Source: Macquaria australasica
Lineage: Eukaryota; Chordata; Actinopteri; Centrarchiformes; Percichthyidae
Direction: 5' to 3'
Length of the DNA stretch: 64,000 bases
Assembly: GCA_005408345.1 (NCBI GenBank)
Contig: SEMN01000136.1
Coordinates: 1 to 64,000 of the forward strand
In this document: piece by piece, positions 11,101-21,183 of the stretch
Layout: every line of letters starts with the position of its first letter
Position numbering within the stretch: position 1 is the first letter of the stretch
Made by a program: the position numbers and the translations under genes
The notes under the pieces: generated by a model
Seen by the model: the letters and a program-made list of their open reading frames with translations, nothing else
Told to the model about the DNA's origin: nothing
The model's database searches: none

Positions 11101-14100
11101 TCAGTGGCAGAGACACATACACAAGTGCACACACATGCAACAGTCATAATGCTTGTCTTGTACATGAACCCACTAACATGCTCCTAAAATCAAATGTATG
11201 ATACAAATGAAGAAAAAAAAGAATAGAATTGTCAGTCATCCAGTATGAACTAACTTTGAGGACAATGTGCACTTGCTGGCAAACCATTTTATACCCAGAA
11301 CATACAGAATTTGATACGTGTCAGATTACCGATATGTGTATTCTGAGACTCTGCATGGCCTCAGTTTACAGTAAAAGTGCTTTTTAACACCACTTACAGG
11401 TGGTGATTCTTGAGAGGCGGAGCCAGGCCGGTAAGGTCCTGTACCGCTCTGTGAGTGGTGGCTGGAACGGCAGTGAGGAAGACAAGTACCGCCTGCACGA
11501 ACAGCTGGAGCTCCTTCAGAAAGACCCCACCTATCTGAGCTCGGACGCCACTCTGCCAGAACTCAACAACGAGATGGCCCCCGTAAGGCACAGCAGACAC
11601 ACACTCGCCTTAGCCTTGAGACCACGGGTCTGGGACAGTGTTTGGATTAATGTCCTTGTTTTCTGTTTCATTTTCAACCTCCTAGATGTTTATTATTCAG
11701 TGGATGAATGCTGCCTATGACTACATCCTTCAAATATATGATGACCTTCTCTACTCAAACTGGTAAGACAACACTCGCCCAGAAAGTCTGCAGCATTTAA
11801 ATGCAACAAAGAGAAAGACAGACAAGGTGGAGTACTTTTGCTGACATTTTTTAAATGAATCAGAAGCTGAATCATGCTTCTGCATCAAGATATTGTCATA
11901 GTTGCCAGGCGGGGACTCTGTAGGTATCCATTTAGTGTGTTCCATCATAGATGTGATGCACCCATTCAAAAATGTAAGAGGCTACATGTAGACTGCAAGG
12001 AGAGTTACTGGTTGATATGGGCTGCTGTGTGTTTGTTCTCCTACATGTTGCAATAATGTGTTTCTCCCCTCAAGGCGAGAGATGATGCCCATCCTGTCAC
12101 TGATCTTCTCAGCTCTCTTCATTCTTTTCGGCACCGTCATCATTCAGGCCTTTAGGTGAGAGAGGCATAACCTGTTTCAGTCTGAGACATTTTAATCATA
12201 TACCCAACCATTTGACTTGAAATTACTTTAATTAAAAAATGTCTTATACGTAATGATACTGACTAGATCTACAGTAGAAATTTGATATTTAGCATTTGTT
12301 TATCTTATTTGTCCCAAAGAAGTCAGAGCAAAGTGCGTCCACACTGATGATTTCCTTTTTGTGGTGTATTCTCAGTGAGCCAGGTGAGGGCAAACCCCGG
12401 AAACCAAAGCCAAAGGAGCAACCGCAAACTGAGGACGACGCTTCAAGTAGAGCCAGTACGTCAAGGTAACGTAGTGAAATGAGGTGAACACAAGATAGAC
12501 GCAGACCAAAGGTCACAGCAGATTTACGTGGGGGAAAATACTTTACTCACAATATGAGCAGTTGCAGTTGAGTGGCTGTTTATCCAACTGGTAGCCTTGT
12601 GCCTCCACAAGAAATGTTCTCATTAGGAATTAAACATGACTCAATAGTATAGTGTAAATTAATTCATACGTTTTCAGACCAATACTGCCCAAACTGCTAT
12701 AAAAAGAAGGAAAAGAAATGTGTCATGTCATGTAGCTGACTGTCCATGTTTATCTACAACTGGCTGATGCTGCATAGTGCTTTGCTGTGAGGATCAGATT
12801 TAGAGTTTTATACCACATACTGTATATAAATATTTGGTTAATGTTCAAGTGTTGTTGAGTTGGTCTTTTGTTTTGCATTTTGAGATGTACAGAGGAGGAC
12901 ATTTGAGAAAATCTGGCAGCTGTATGCATACAGGGTTATGTGAGGTATGTTAATTATAGCACACAGCAATAATTAATATTCTCAAAAAAGCTACTTATGA
13001 CTGAATTCTTCACAGAGAAAATTGGCTCAAGCTACTAGTAAAGTATTTTAAAATCTCTCCTGCTTCTAGTGTGGGTTCTGTCTAAATACAATACTCACAT
13101 GCCACATGTACATTGAGAGAGTTATTGGTAGCTGTAATCATTCCTCCTCCCATACTGTGCCGTGAAGCCATCCCCTCCTAACACAACTACACTGTAAAAA
13201 ATAAAATAAGGGATAAAATACTTAATCCATATAAATGTAATTCCCACTCTTCTTTCCCTCCCTTTATCTTTCTTGTTGGTCCACGCAGCCGTCCTCCTAA
13301 GAAGGACTTTGTGGAAGTGACGGAGCTGACGGACATCACATACACCAGCAACCTGGTCAAGCTGAGGCCTGGCCACATCAATGTTGTGCTGGTGCTCACC
13401 AACGCCTCCAAGACCGCCCTGCTCAGGAAATTTGCCAAAGAGGTTTTTTCTTTTTCTGGGTAAGTCTCTTTCTGTGCAGGGAATGTTTTTAGTTTCTATT
13501 ATTATTTGTTTCTGTCGGGTTATTTGTACATTTCAAAAAAACGAAAAGTCTAAATCGGTCTTGTGAATGAAAACTATAGACTATAACTTTTTTGTAGACA
13601 AATAAAGAATATTTGTAATTTTGTGTCTACCTGCCTTAGTGATATTGCAGTAACTTGCCTTTTAAATGATGGAACTTATCATGAGGGCATATCATGGAAT
13701 AATAGAAACACAATGTACTTCAGTACGTATCTTGTCCACTAAGATGTACTAAATCCTGTCCCCCTTTGCCACTACAGGACTCAGACCCTCCACTTCTCCT
13801 TCCTCAACGCTGATAAGCACCGCCACTGGATGCCATCCCTCCTTTGCTCAACCTCTCATGCTATGCAGAGCGAGGGCCATTCAAGTGAGGACGAGGAGTC
13901 TTCAGACTACAGTGGCCACGTCCTGGCCCTCAATGGCTACAAGAAATACTTTTGCCTCTTTAGACCCGTCTTCACAGGGGACGACCCCAACGACTCATCA
14001 TCTGAGACCTCGTTCTCCTCTGACAGCAGGAGAAAGTCGCGGTCCAGATCCAGGTCCATCTCCCACTCTCGATCCAGGTCCCACTCCAGGGAGGATGGGG

Positions 14101-14270
14101 CCGTACCCAAGAGAGGCTCCAGCAGGGCCACCAGCATAGAAGTCCACCACAAGCTTGACAGGCTGGGACTGTGGATGGAGAGGCTAATGGAGGGCACCCT
14201 ACCCAGATTACAGGTCCCTGCATGGCCCTCTCTTGATGAAACCACTAACAACTCCTCCACCGAGAGCTGA
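5177..14270 (+). CDS. dnajc16: DnaJ homolog subfamily C member 16 (ER J-protein with thioredoxin-like domain)
   Basis: Fifteen coding exons: 5177-5364, 5563-5629, 5791-5936, 6806-6981, 8953-9137, 9412-9516, 10098-10256, 10554-10684, 10922-11099, 11400-11582, 11686-11762, 12075-12155, 12376-12465, 13289-13459, 13778-14270. All have GT/AG borders and keep frame; the product is 809 residues (human protein about 782). Residues 1-31 form a signal peptide; the J domain covers about 35-100 with HPD at 64-66, the Hsp70-activating motif. A thioredoxin-like region follows with WCFAC at 171-175. A hydrophobic span at about 535-558 (exon 12) is the transmembrane helix, so most of the protein is lumenal. 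The last exon codes an Arg/Ser-dipeptide-rich stretch and then the conserved LGLWMERLMEGTLPR tail. A tandem acceptor at exon 4 (6806 or 6812) would add or drop two residues. The role, an Hsp70 co-chaperone of the secretory pathway, is known only broadly for the family. Confidence 0.95.
7801..8225. mobile_element. Short terminal-inverted-repeat element in dnajc16 intron 4
   Basis: The left end starts CAGTAGCCACTTTATTAGG and the right end is the near-perfect inverted copy ending CCTAATAAAGTGGCCACTG; matching continues inward through GTACACCTGCACAAT. The element is 425 bp and has no transposase frame, so it is a MITE. This end sequence is familiar from many fish genomes (from memory). No clear target-site duplication was found. 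Confidence 0.75.
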
Positions 14271-14678
14271 GGTCAAAGTAAGAAAGGTACGATTAGTAGC
14301 GGGTACACTTTGTGGTCTCGGCTCCTGATTAAGTTCTTTAGCAAGAAAACTGCAGAACAATGTTGCTGTTTTCTAATGATTATTTAAGTTCTCTTTCACA
14401 CAGATAGGTCACCGCACTGAACTGTTGCAACCTGCTTACAGAATGTCTCATTTCATCTGTTAGATAGTGTGGAGCAGGTGGAAGGTGATGGCTTAGAGTA
14501 GTGTGCTACTGCAGACCTTTAAAATGTGCATATTGAGGCAACATCTGAGGTGAAAGATGCCACTTCATATTTTCTGTACAGAGACAGAATAAATCTATAG
14601 GAAAACAACAAAAGCAGATGGAGTTTCTCTTTATATGCTGAGCTGTAGCACATACATAAACAGCCAGTCTTCACACGT

Positions 14679-14722
<44 letters not shown>

Positions 14723-15950
14723 GTGGTGTGGTGTTAGCCAGCTACATCACCTTGCAAAGGAGAGTTGCATGCAAAGCAACGTTGGCATTATTTTCTCACA
14801 TGTGACTGCTGGAGTGTTTTTACTGTCCCTGTTTATTATCCACAAACAGCCAGTAAGCAACATGGTACAGACATAGCTGTGTGTGGGGAGTGTGTCCATG
14901 TATGTGTGTGTTACAGATTAACTCCAGCTCTTTGTGTTATTTTCCTCTCCTTTTAACTCTTGTACATTCATTAGTCATACAGCTCAGATTTTTTAAAAGT
15001 CCTTTGAACCACCAAGAGCCTCTAACATTAGCTTCGAGCCTGAACACATCTCTACAATTGACAGCCCACTATCGTGAGTTTGACTGTTGGCAGTGTGTCC
15101 CTCAGATGGAGAATTCGGCTGTACATGATCAGATCTCCACATGGGCTTTCTGTGGAAGCGGGTTAATACGAATGAAGGCTGAGCCTTTAAGCTGAGCCTG
15201 ATGGACTGAATTTATAGATAAATTATTTGTTTATTTTTACTTTTAGGAGTCTTCAGTTGAACTTGATTATTGACCTTTGTTTGATATCATAGATCTGACA
15301 CAACCTTTTTGATTCCAGGTATAAAGACATGGAGAGTTTCACAGAATTGTAAGCAGCAATAATCAACTTATTCACATAACACCATCTACATTTCAGTGTG
15401 TTTTTAAAGAAGTATTGATGATTGAATAGGGTTCTTTTTGATGTTTTTCTGCTCAGACCAAGTTGCCATGTTGTGCTGCTGATTTAACATTGAATATGCT
15501 ACCATGAAGCTAAACATCATTTTGGATAAGTAGTACCCAAAATGTTGAAAGCTGCCTTTTTGTCTTTATAGTTGCTGTTTATTTTGGGCTGATTTCGCTT
15601 TTTTTTTTTTTTTTCCTTTCAATTGTCAGGGAGAAACGATAAATCCTACCATGTTAGACTTAGACTTTTTAAGCCTGTCCCCTTAAACCACTGTAAATGT
15701 TAATGCATGGAATAAGTAGACCTAAAATCACTAATAAATGTTTAGTGAATTTGCACTGGCAACATACATTAAATGTTTCCCCCCCTCTGTCCCTTCCTTT
15801 TACTCTGTAATGGAATAATTTTCTGCTCAACAAATAATATTTGCAGTACACTGTAACTGTTGTATGTCCTTGGAACTTCACTTATGTCCATATTCAACTG
15901 TGAGAAATGAAGTATAACTTATTAAAATAAACTCCTTTTGAAACAGTTAA
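14271..15950 (+). other. dnajc16: Probable 3' UTR of dnajc16
   Basis: No coding frame of interest follows the dnajc16 stop. AATAAA signals occur at 14588-14593 and 15926-15931, giving a short (about 0.35 kb) and a long (about 1.7 kb) possible 3' UTR. The second lies in a stretch ending with CTTATTAAAATAAACTCC, which looks like a normal mRNA end. A CA microsatellite lies between them. Confidence 0.5.
14680..14719. repeat. (CA)n microsatellite
   Basis: About 20 uninterrupted CA units in the probable dnajc16 3' UTR. Confidence 0.95.
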
Positions 15951-16694
15951 TGTATTGAAATGGGTAGATACGTTTGACCTGTCATTTTCCTTCATCTTTC
16001 TTTAAACGAAGATGTGTATTTTTATACACAACAATACAGCATTCAATATGTTAATGTAGACTGGAATACATTTTCAGCAGCATGTGCATTATACACAGTA
16101 AAAAATGGAGTGTCAATATTTCAGAGTCAACCTATTTTAACCTAGATAGAGTATTTCCAACTCTGTGGAGAGTAAACCAGCTCTAACAGTAGAGTTGAAA
16201 GTCGGTGTGAAGTTCTGCAGACATGCAGTGAAACACTGAACTGCAGAGTGATGCTTAGTGCCAGTCTGCATGCGGCACATGGTGTTTCCTCCGGTGTGGC
16301 GCCACAGTCAGGTAAGTGACGTTAACATTCCCGTGCTGGTAACATCGTTTAATAATTATTTTTTCAACTAAACAGGGTTTTATAGTTTGTTGGCAACATG
16401 TACCCGTCGGTTTGATGATATTGTCGAGTAGCTACATGCTGACAGTTTTCGATGTCTTCTCATTGAGTTAAGATGCACCTATATAACATGTCAACTACGT
16501 ATTTCTTCTGAATGCTGCTGAGATAATATTATTGCCACCTGTCTTATGGCATAGTTTTAACAACCAAATTATCGTTTATTAGTACGCTAATAATCGCCAA
16601 TTGGCTTCCACGCTAGGCGGACGAACTTTCTGAAGAAGTGGGTTTGTTACCTCTGTGTCCATAAAGTTAACTCTCCTGGTTTCTGTTGTTTTAA

Positions 16695-16720
16695 GCCAAA
16701 GGAACATGCTGATTTAGAGT
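16695..16720 (+). repeat. 26-bp direct repeat, copy 1 (copy 2 at 17654-17679)
   Basis: GCCAAAGGAAYATGCTGATT followed by TAGAGT occurs at 16695-16720 and 17654-17679 with one mismatch (C/T). The second copy codes the divergent last residues of the captured reading frame, so the end of that frame is probably element sequence. Confidence 0.75.
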
Positions 16721-16789
16721 GTCACTCCTTATTTAGTGAGTAATGTGTATTTTGCATAAATTAGTATATCAACTATTCCTTGTTCACAG

Positions 16790-17708
16790 AAATCAAGCGA
16801 ATTGCAATAAGAGCGGACCAATACTTGGTAAGTAGGCTAAAGTTATGAAACAACATTAGATGCTTTCCACACTTGACCCATTTGCAGTAACTCATGAGTT
16901 ACCACAACTGGTTGCTAGCAGCTAACCTGTTACTTATCTGTCTTCATACTGTAGCAACCAAGTAATTAATTTTGAAGTAATGTTTCTATTTTATATAAAA
17001 ACACCATTTCTGAAGCACATTAATAGGTAACTCTTTGTTCAACTGTTTTCTTGGTTAATCGCCATTGTTGGTTATATAGGTAATTGTGCCAATTTAATGT
17101 ATTTATGGCATAATGTTAATCTGATGTTTGTTGGTCTGTAGGCTGGGATAGTGACATGTCTGCTTTCATGCTGCTGCTACATCTGCTACCACCATCTGTG
17201 CAAGGACGAGAGAGACCAGGACAGATGTCTGCATCTCAAGCTGTCGATAACCTCATCAAATTCCTACAGGTAAAGTTGTTTAAAATATACTTTCACCTCC
17301 ATTTCATGCACAGTGAGGTGATCTGATCTATTGTCAGAGGTTGGTGACTAAATACTGCTGTTGAATGTGTTGTAGGCTGGAACCAGTGTACAGCAGCATC
17401 TAGACAACATCACCCAAAGCAGTCAGCCTTACCTTCTTGCTCAGGGACCCACAAGAAGCAGCATTCACGCCTTCTTCATTGTGATTGACAAGCATGCACT
17501 TCCATGTAAGGCGACGGGTTCAGTGGGAGCCCTTGATGAACTCTTTAAGGCCCATTATGTCTTTGGTACGTCATACAGTTCTTCCCCGACCAACTTTTTC
17601 ACTTTTCTGCAAACAACCATTTACAACATTGACGTTGGGGAAACAAAGGAAATGCCAAAGGAATATGCTGATTTAGAGTTTAAAACTTGTAATGGTTTGT
17701 TATGTTAA
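16790..17708 (+). pseudogene. Captured exons of an uncharacterised fish multi-exon protein family
   Basis: Three consecutive exon-like blocks with good splice borders: 16790-16827, 17142-17269 and 17376-17708. The last two join in frame and read on from DSDMSAFMLLLHLLPP through KFLQAGTSVQQHLDN and SSIHAFFIVIDKHALPC to ELFKAHYVFGTSY and FLQTTIYNIDVGETKE. I recognise this as the C-terminal part of a repeated uncharacterised teleost family (from memory often labelled SAM-domain-containing-3-like); its function is unknown. After GETKE the frame departs from the family and runs 20 more residues to a stop at 17706-17708, in sequence resembling the element's own interior. A possible leader exon lies near 16262-16313 (donor CAG|GTAAGT) but does not join in the needed frame. 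Best seen as a truncated gene fragment inside a transposon; expression is possible but unproven. Confidence 0.6.
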
Positions 17709-18662
17709 TTATGACATTGAAATGAGAGACATAATAATAAATGATGTTACTGTAACCTTGTATGATTGTATTTATTTCCATTTGATAGGTTAGATCACAG
17801 CAATTTAGTAATATAGCATCATATGATGAATATGTAAAAAATAACACTGCAGAGAAATGAATATTAAATATTCTTATACATTAGAGTGTCATTTTTAAAC
17901 TAAATTTGGAGTAAAAATAGCTCTATAAAGTGTAATCATATTACTCTGAACAGTGAAAAAACCACTGTTAAATATTTTTACACATTTCATTGTTAATTTT
18001 GACACTGAATTGAGTAGAATTAACTCTGAAAAGTTGACACTGGCCATAGAGTAAATTTTACTCTAATTTCGAGTGGGACCAAATGTTATCTTTAACAGAG
18101 TTAAATTGACACTCTGTTTTTACTGTGTACATGTCATGGCAGTCCAAAGAACCAACACTAGAATACAGGCTCAGTACTACTTAGGAGGGTTAATGGACAG
18201 GTCTTCAGGGCCAAAGGAGACTGGCAGCAGCTTGGCCACAGTCATCTGCAGGGACGAGCCGTCAGGCTTTGACAGGTACACGTCCCAATTTTGCCCAAAC
18301 TGTGAGCGAAATGACAAAAAAAGAAAATATAGCATGTGGTTAAATCCTCTCACAAAGCATCCCTTCTCATTGTTTGAGAGTAATGTTTTTTTGTACGCAG
18401 TCCTGACGACAAAAAGTTAGTAAGAAACCAGCACCTGTTATGTGTTACCCATGCTAGTGCAAGGCAGTCTAAATATGGTCCCTCCAGCTGTAAACATGTA
18501 CACTTTCCTCCTATAAGGAGAGCTTGATGTATCATCACAGACTGGAAACTAAAAGCTCCCTGAAGAATTGTACCAAACCGGTAGACCAGCAGAAATCATT
18601 ATACCCCTCTCATGAACTGCCTGCAGCCGCCGCACGGGGAGATGAACTCGTCATTCAGGTCA

Positions 18663-19945
18663 CTGCAAAGACAAATGTAGGCACTTGATTATGTGGCTGT
18701 CATTTACATCTGGGGAAAATGTATTAATGCTGAACACAAAGACCTTGTAGCCTCAGATGATTTGGAGTGTGTCACAGTGTTGCTTTAATAATCAATCTAA
18801 TCATACTATAGGTTCTACAGTTCTATCAAACATTCCCCATTGTCTCCTAATGACTATTTGCTCTACAATAAATCTTCGCATTTCTACTACCGTTGCTCTG
18901 TTCCATGCAGTTTTCTTACAAGGCTAATAAAGGCATCATTATCATAAGCCACTGAAGAAAGCTCATTTAGATGCGGCTTGTTAATTACTGCTCGACACAG
19001 ACCTGCACCCAATTTTTTCTTGCCTGACCTGTTGGAGTTTTACATACTTGTGTAATTGGGGAAGTTAGACGTTTGGTTGGAAACAAGTAATCACAAGTAA
19101 TGTGAGTCATGGTTTGGTAATGCAGGAAGGGTGACGGAAGGATGCTGACGTCTCATTGGAAATTCTAGAGAACATTCCAGATTATGGTCTGGGATACTTA
19201 GATGTGGACATTACCTGGCGATTGCAATTGCCTTGAAACTTCATTCCTTTCAGCACACACACCCAGGTTGTAACATGCATGCTCCACATTGCAACCTGCC
19301 AGACACGGTTATAGTCATCAGTTACTGTAAGTGCATCAGCTACACTGAAATGAAACTGAAACATTAGGAAATAAAACCTGGAGTTACAAAGAGAGGCCTT
19401 TTCTCCATCAAAGGGGGTGTCTATTTACTGCTACTATTCTGGTCAAATGGTTACTCACTGGTCTTTGCACTCACGACTGTTTGCCCCCCAGACATTTCTG
19501 CCGAGGGACACGCTAAACTAAGCTTTGTACAGTCTGGCAACATCAACAGGAGCTACTGTTGACAACGATTTGACATCCCTGTCAGTGTATACAGCGCTGT
19601 TGACTTAAGTGACCGAATGCCAAAAGGTCACCTTCATCTCACGGGAGAGTTAAGATTTGTTGATCCTGAGAAATGTGGTTTCATTTTTTTCAACCAATTG
19701 GAGTGATTAAGACTTATCCCGGCGGTGATTTGATGATGATAAAATTAAACCTTTACTCTGAACTCTCCTCACTGAGTTCATTTTGTCAGGTAATCATTAA
19801 CATTAGCAAAACGAAAAAAAAAGCTAAATGATCAATTTCCTTTTACTTTTAACAATATTCTGTTCCTTCTGCCACAACAAAGCAGCAAGAACAAATGCTG
19901 TGGCATTATGCAACCTGTGTTTGAGTTTCTTACATCTTCCCTGCC
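18663..19945. other. cda introns 1 (part) and 2
   Basis: Apart from cda exon 2 (19215-19295) this stretch shows no gene. It is single-copy-looking sequence without an obvious mobile element up to the inverted-repeat element at 19946. Confidence 0.5.
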
Positions 19946-20334
19946 ATGGAATATTATATCATTCAAAAAGGCGTACTTGAAAACAGGGGTTTGTATCTGT
20001 AACTGTAGTTTTGCAAACTTGTACAGTGACGTTTGTATCTGTAAGCTTAGTTTTGCAGACTTGTACATTTTGTTTACTGTCTGCAAACTCCGTTTTGCGA
20101 GTCTGCGCATTCAGACACAGGCTTGCAAACTCATTTTCACAGCTGCGGCGCACAAGCTTACGGATTTTTGACATTTACATTTACTACGTGGCGTGTTTTG
20201 TAAACAGGGTTTCACAAAAGAATCAGACCATCCGCAAGGGAGGGAGGGCGGGACCTCCAGCTTCTGACCAATCAGTGTCTTTGGAATCGCTACTCACAAC
20301 ACAGTTGGCTAGTCAACACTGTCAGTTAACCATC

Positions 20335-21049
20335 ACCTCAGTCAACATAGAGCCGTGTAGAGAGATCAACCCCTGAAACAGTTATATTTTAAAGATTTAT
20401 TCTCTGTAGCCCCTGATTTAAGCTACATTGACTTTTATTGACGTTTTTCTTATGTTTTAATATTTTTCATTTACCTTTTCATATTCCATTTGATTATTTA
20501 ATTTATTGTATTTTTTTCACACATTAGAATCTTAATTTGTACAAAGATGTTCATTTCATGTCCACAAGCTGGTTGTCTGTATGTTTATAAAGAGATCCAA
20601 CCCTGAAAGATGGACTCCACCAGGCCTCTGTGACCAGTAAGTCAACAAAATACATCAACTAAGGTACAAAAAACAATGTTTAGAAATACAGTAATATGTT
20701 TAAATTATGGGCCATCCTACTCAGGTAACAATAACACAACAGTAAGAAAATAGAGTATATTATATACAGTATATAGTGAGTAGAAACACTACAGACAGGG
20801 ACTGGTTAAAGTTTACTTTATGCTAATGCTGGTTAGCTGGCTGGCTAACGTTAGCTAGCTGATTAGGCCCATTATTAAAACAACATTTCTAAACATCTTG
20901 GGGTTTTTACCTTCCAAAAAAGTTAATCTTACATCTGACACAAGTTTATGTATTTTGTTGACTTACTGGCGGTTGTGGAGGCCTGCCGGAGTCCGTGTTT
21001 CAGTCATCGATAAATTGATTGAGCGATCGATCAGTTTTTTCTTTTGAGG
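20335..21049. other. Loop of the long-inverted-repeat element
   Basis: About 0.7 kb between the inverted arms. AT-rich, no reading frame of note, no match to recognised protein families. GCTAGC/TTAGCT words are frequent near 20820-20860. Confidence 0.5.
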
Positions 21050-21183
21050 GGGGTTGACTGACAGTGTTGACTAGCCAACTGTGTTGTGCGTAGCGATTCC
21101 AAAGACACTGATTGGTCAGAAGCTGGAGGTCCCGCCCTCCCTCCCCCCCCTTGCGGATAGTCTGATTCTTTTGCGAAACCCAG

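Larger units (their letters stand above)
16094..18127. mobile_element. 2.0-kb terminal-inverted-repeat DNA element carrying host-like exons
   Basis: The left end CACAGTAAAAAATGGAGTG and the right end, read on the other strand as CACAGTAAAAACAGAGTG, are inverted copies; both continue as TCAAT. Each end is flanked by TA (16092-16093, 18128-18129), consistent with a TA target duplication. The subterminal parts on both sides are crowded with scattered AGAGTNNA / TNNACTCT words (for example TAGAGTA, GAGAGTAAA, GAGTTAA), a frequent trait of fish TIR elements. There is no transposase frame. Instead the interior contains spliced coding exons of an unrelated gene family (separate entry). It sits between the dnajc16 3' UTR and the cda stop, ending 50 bp from the latter. 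Confidence 0.7.

Noticed and set aside
13190..13215. ACACTGTAAAAAAT word in dnajc16 intron 13, like the end of the 16094-18127 element
   Set aside because: Only a dozen bases match and there is no second end nearby.
13937..14260. 107-codon minus-strand frame opposite the last dnajc16 exon
   Set aside because: Acidic Leu/Ser/Asp-rich translation is the mirror of the RS-rich coding sequence.
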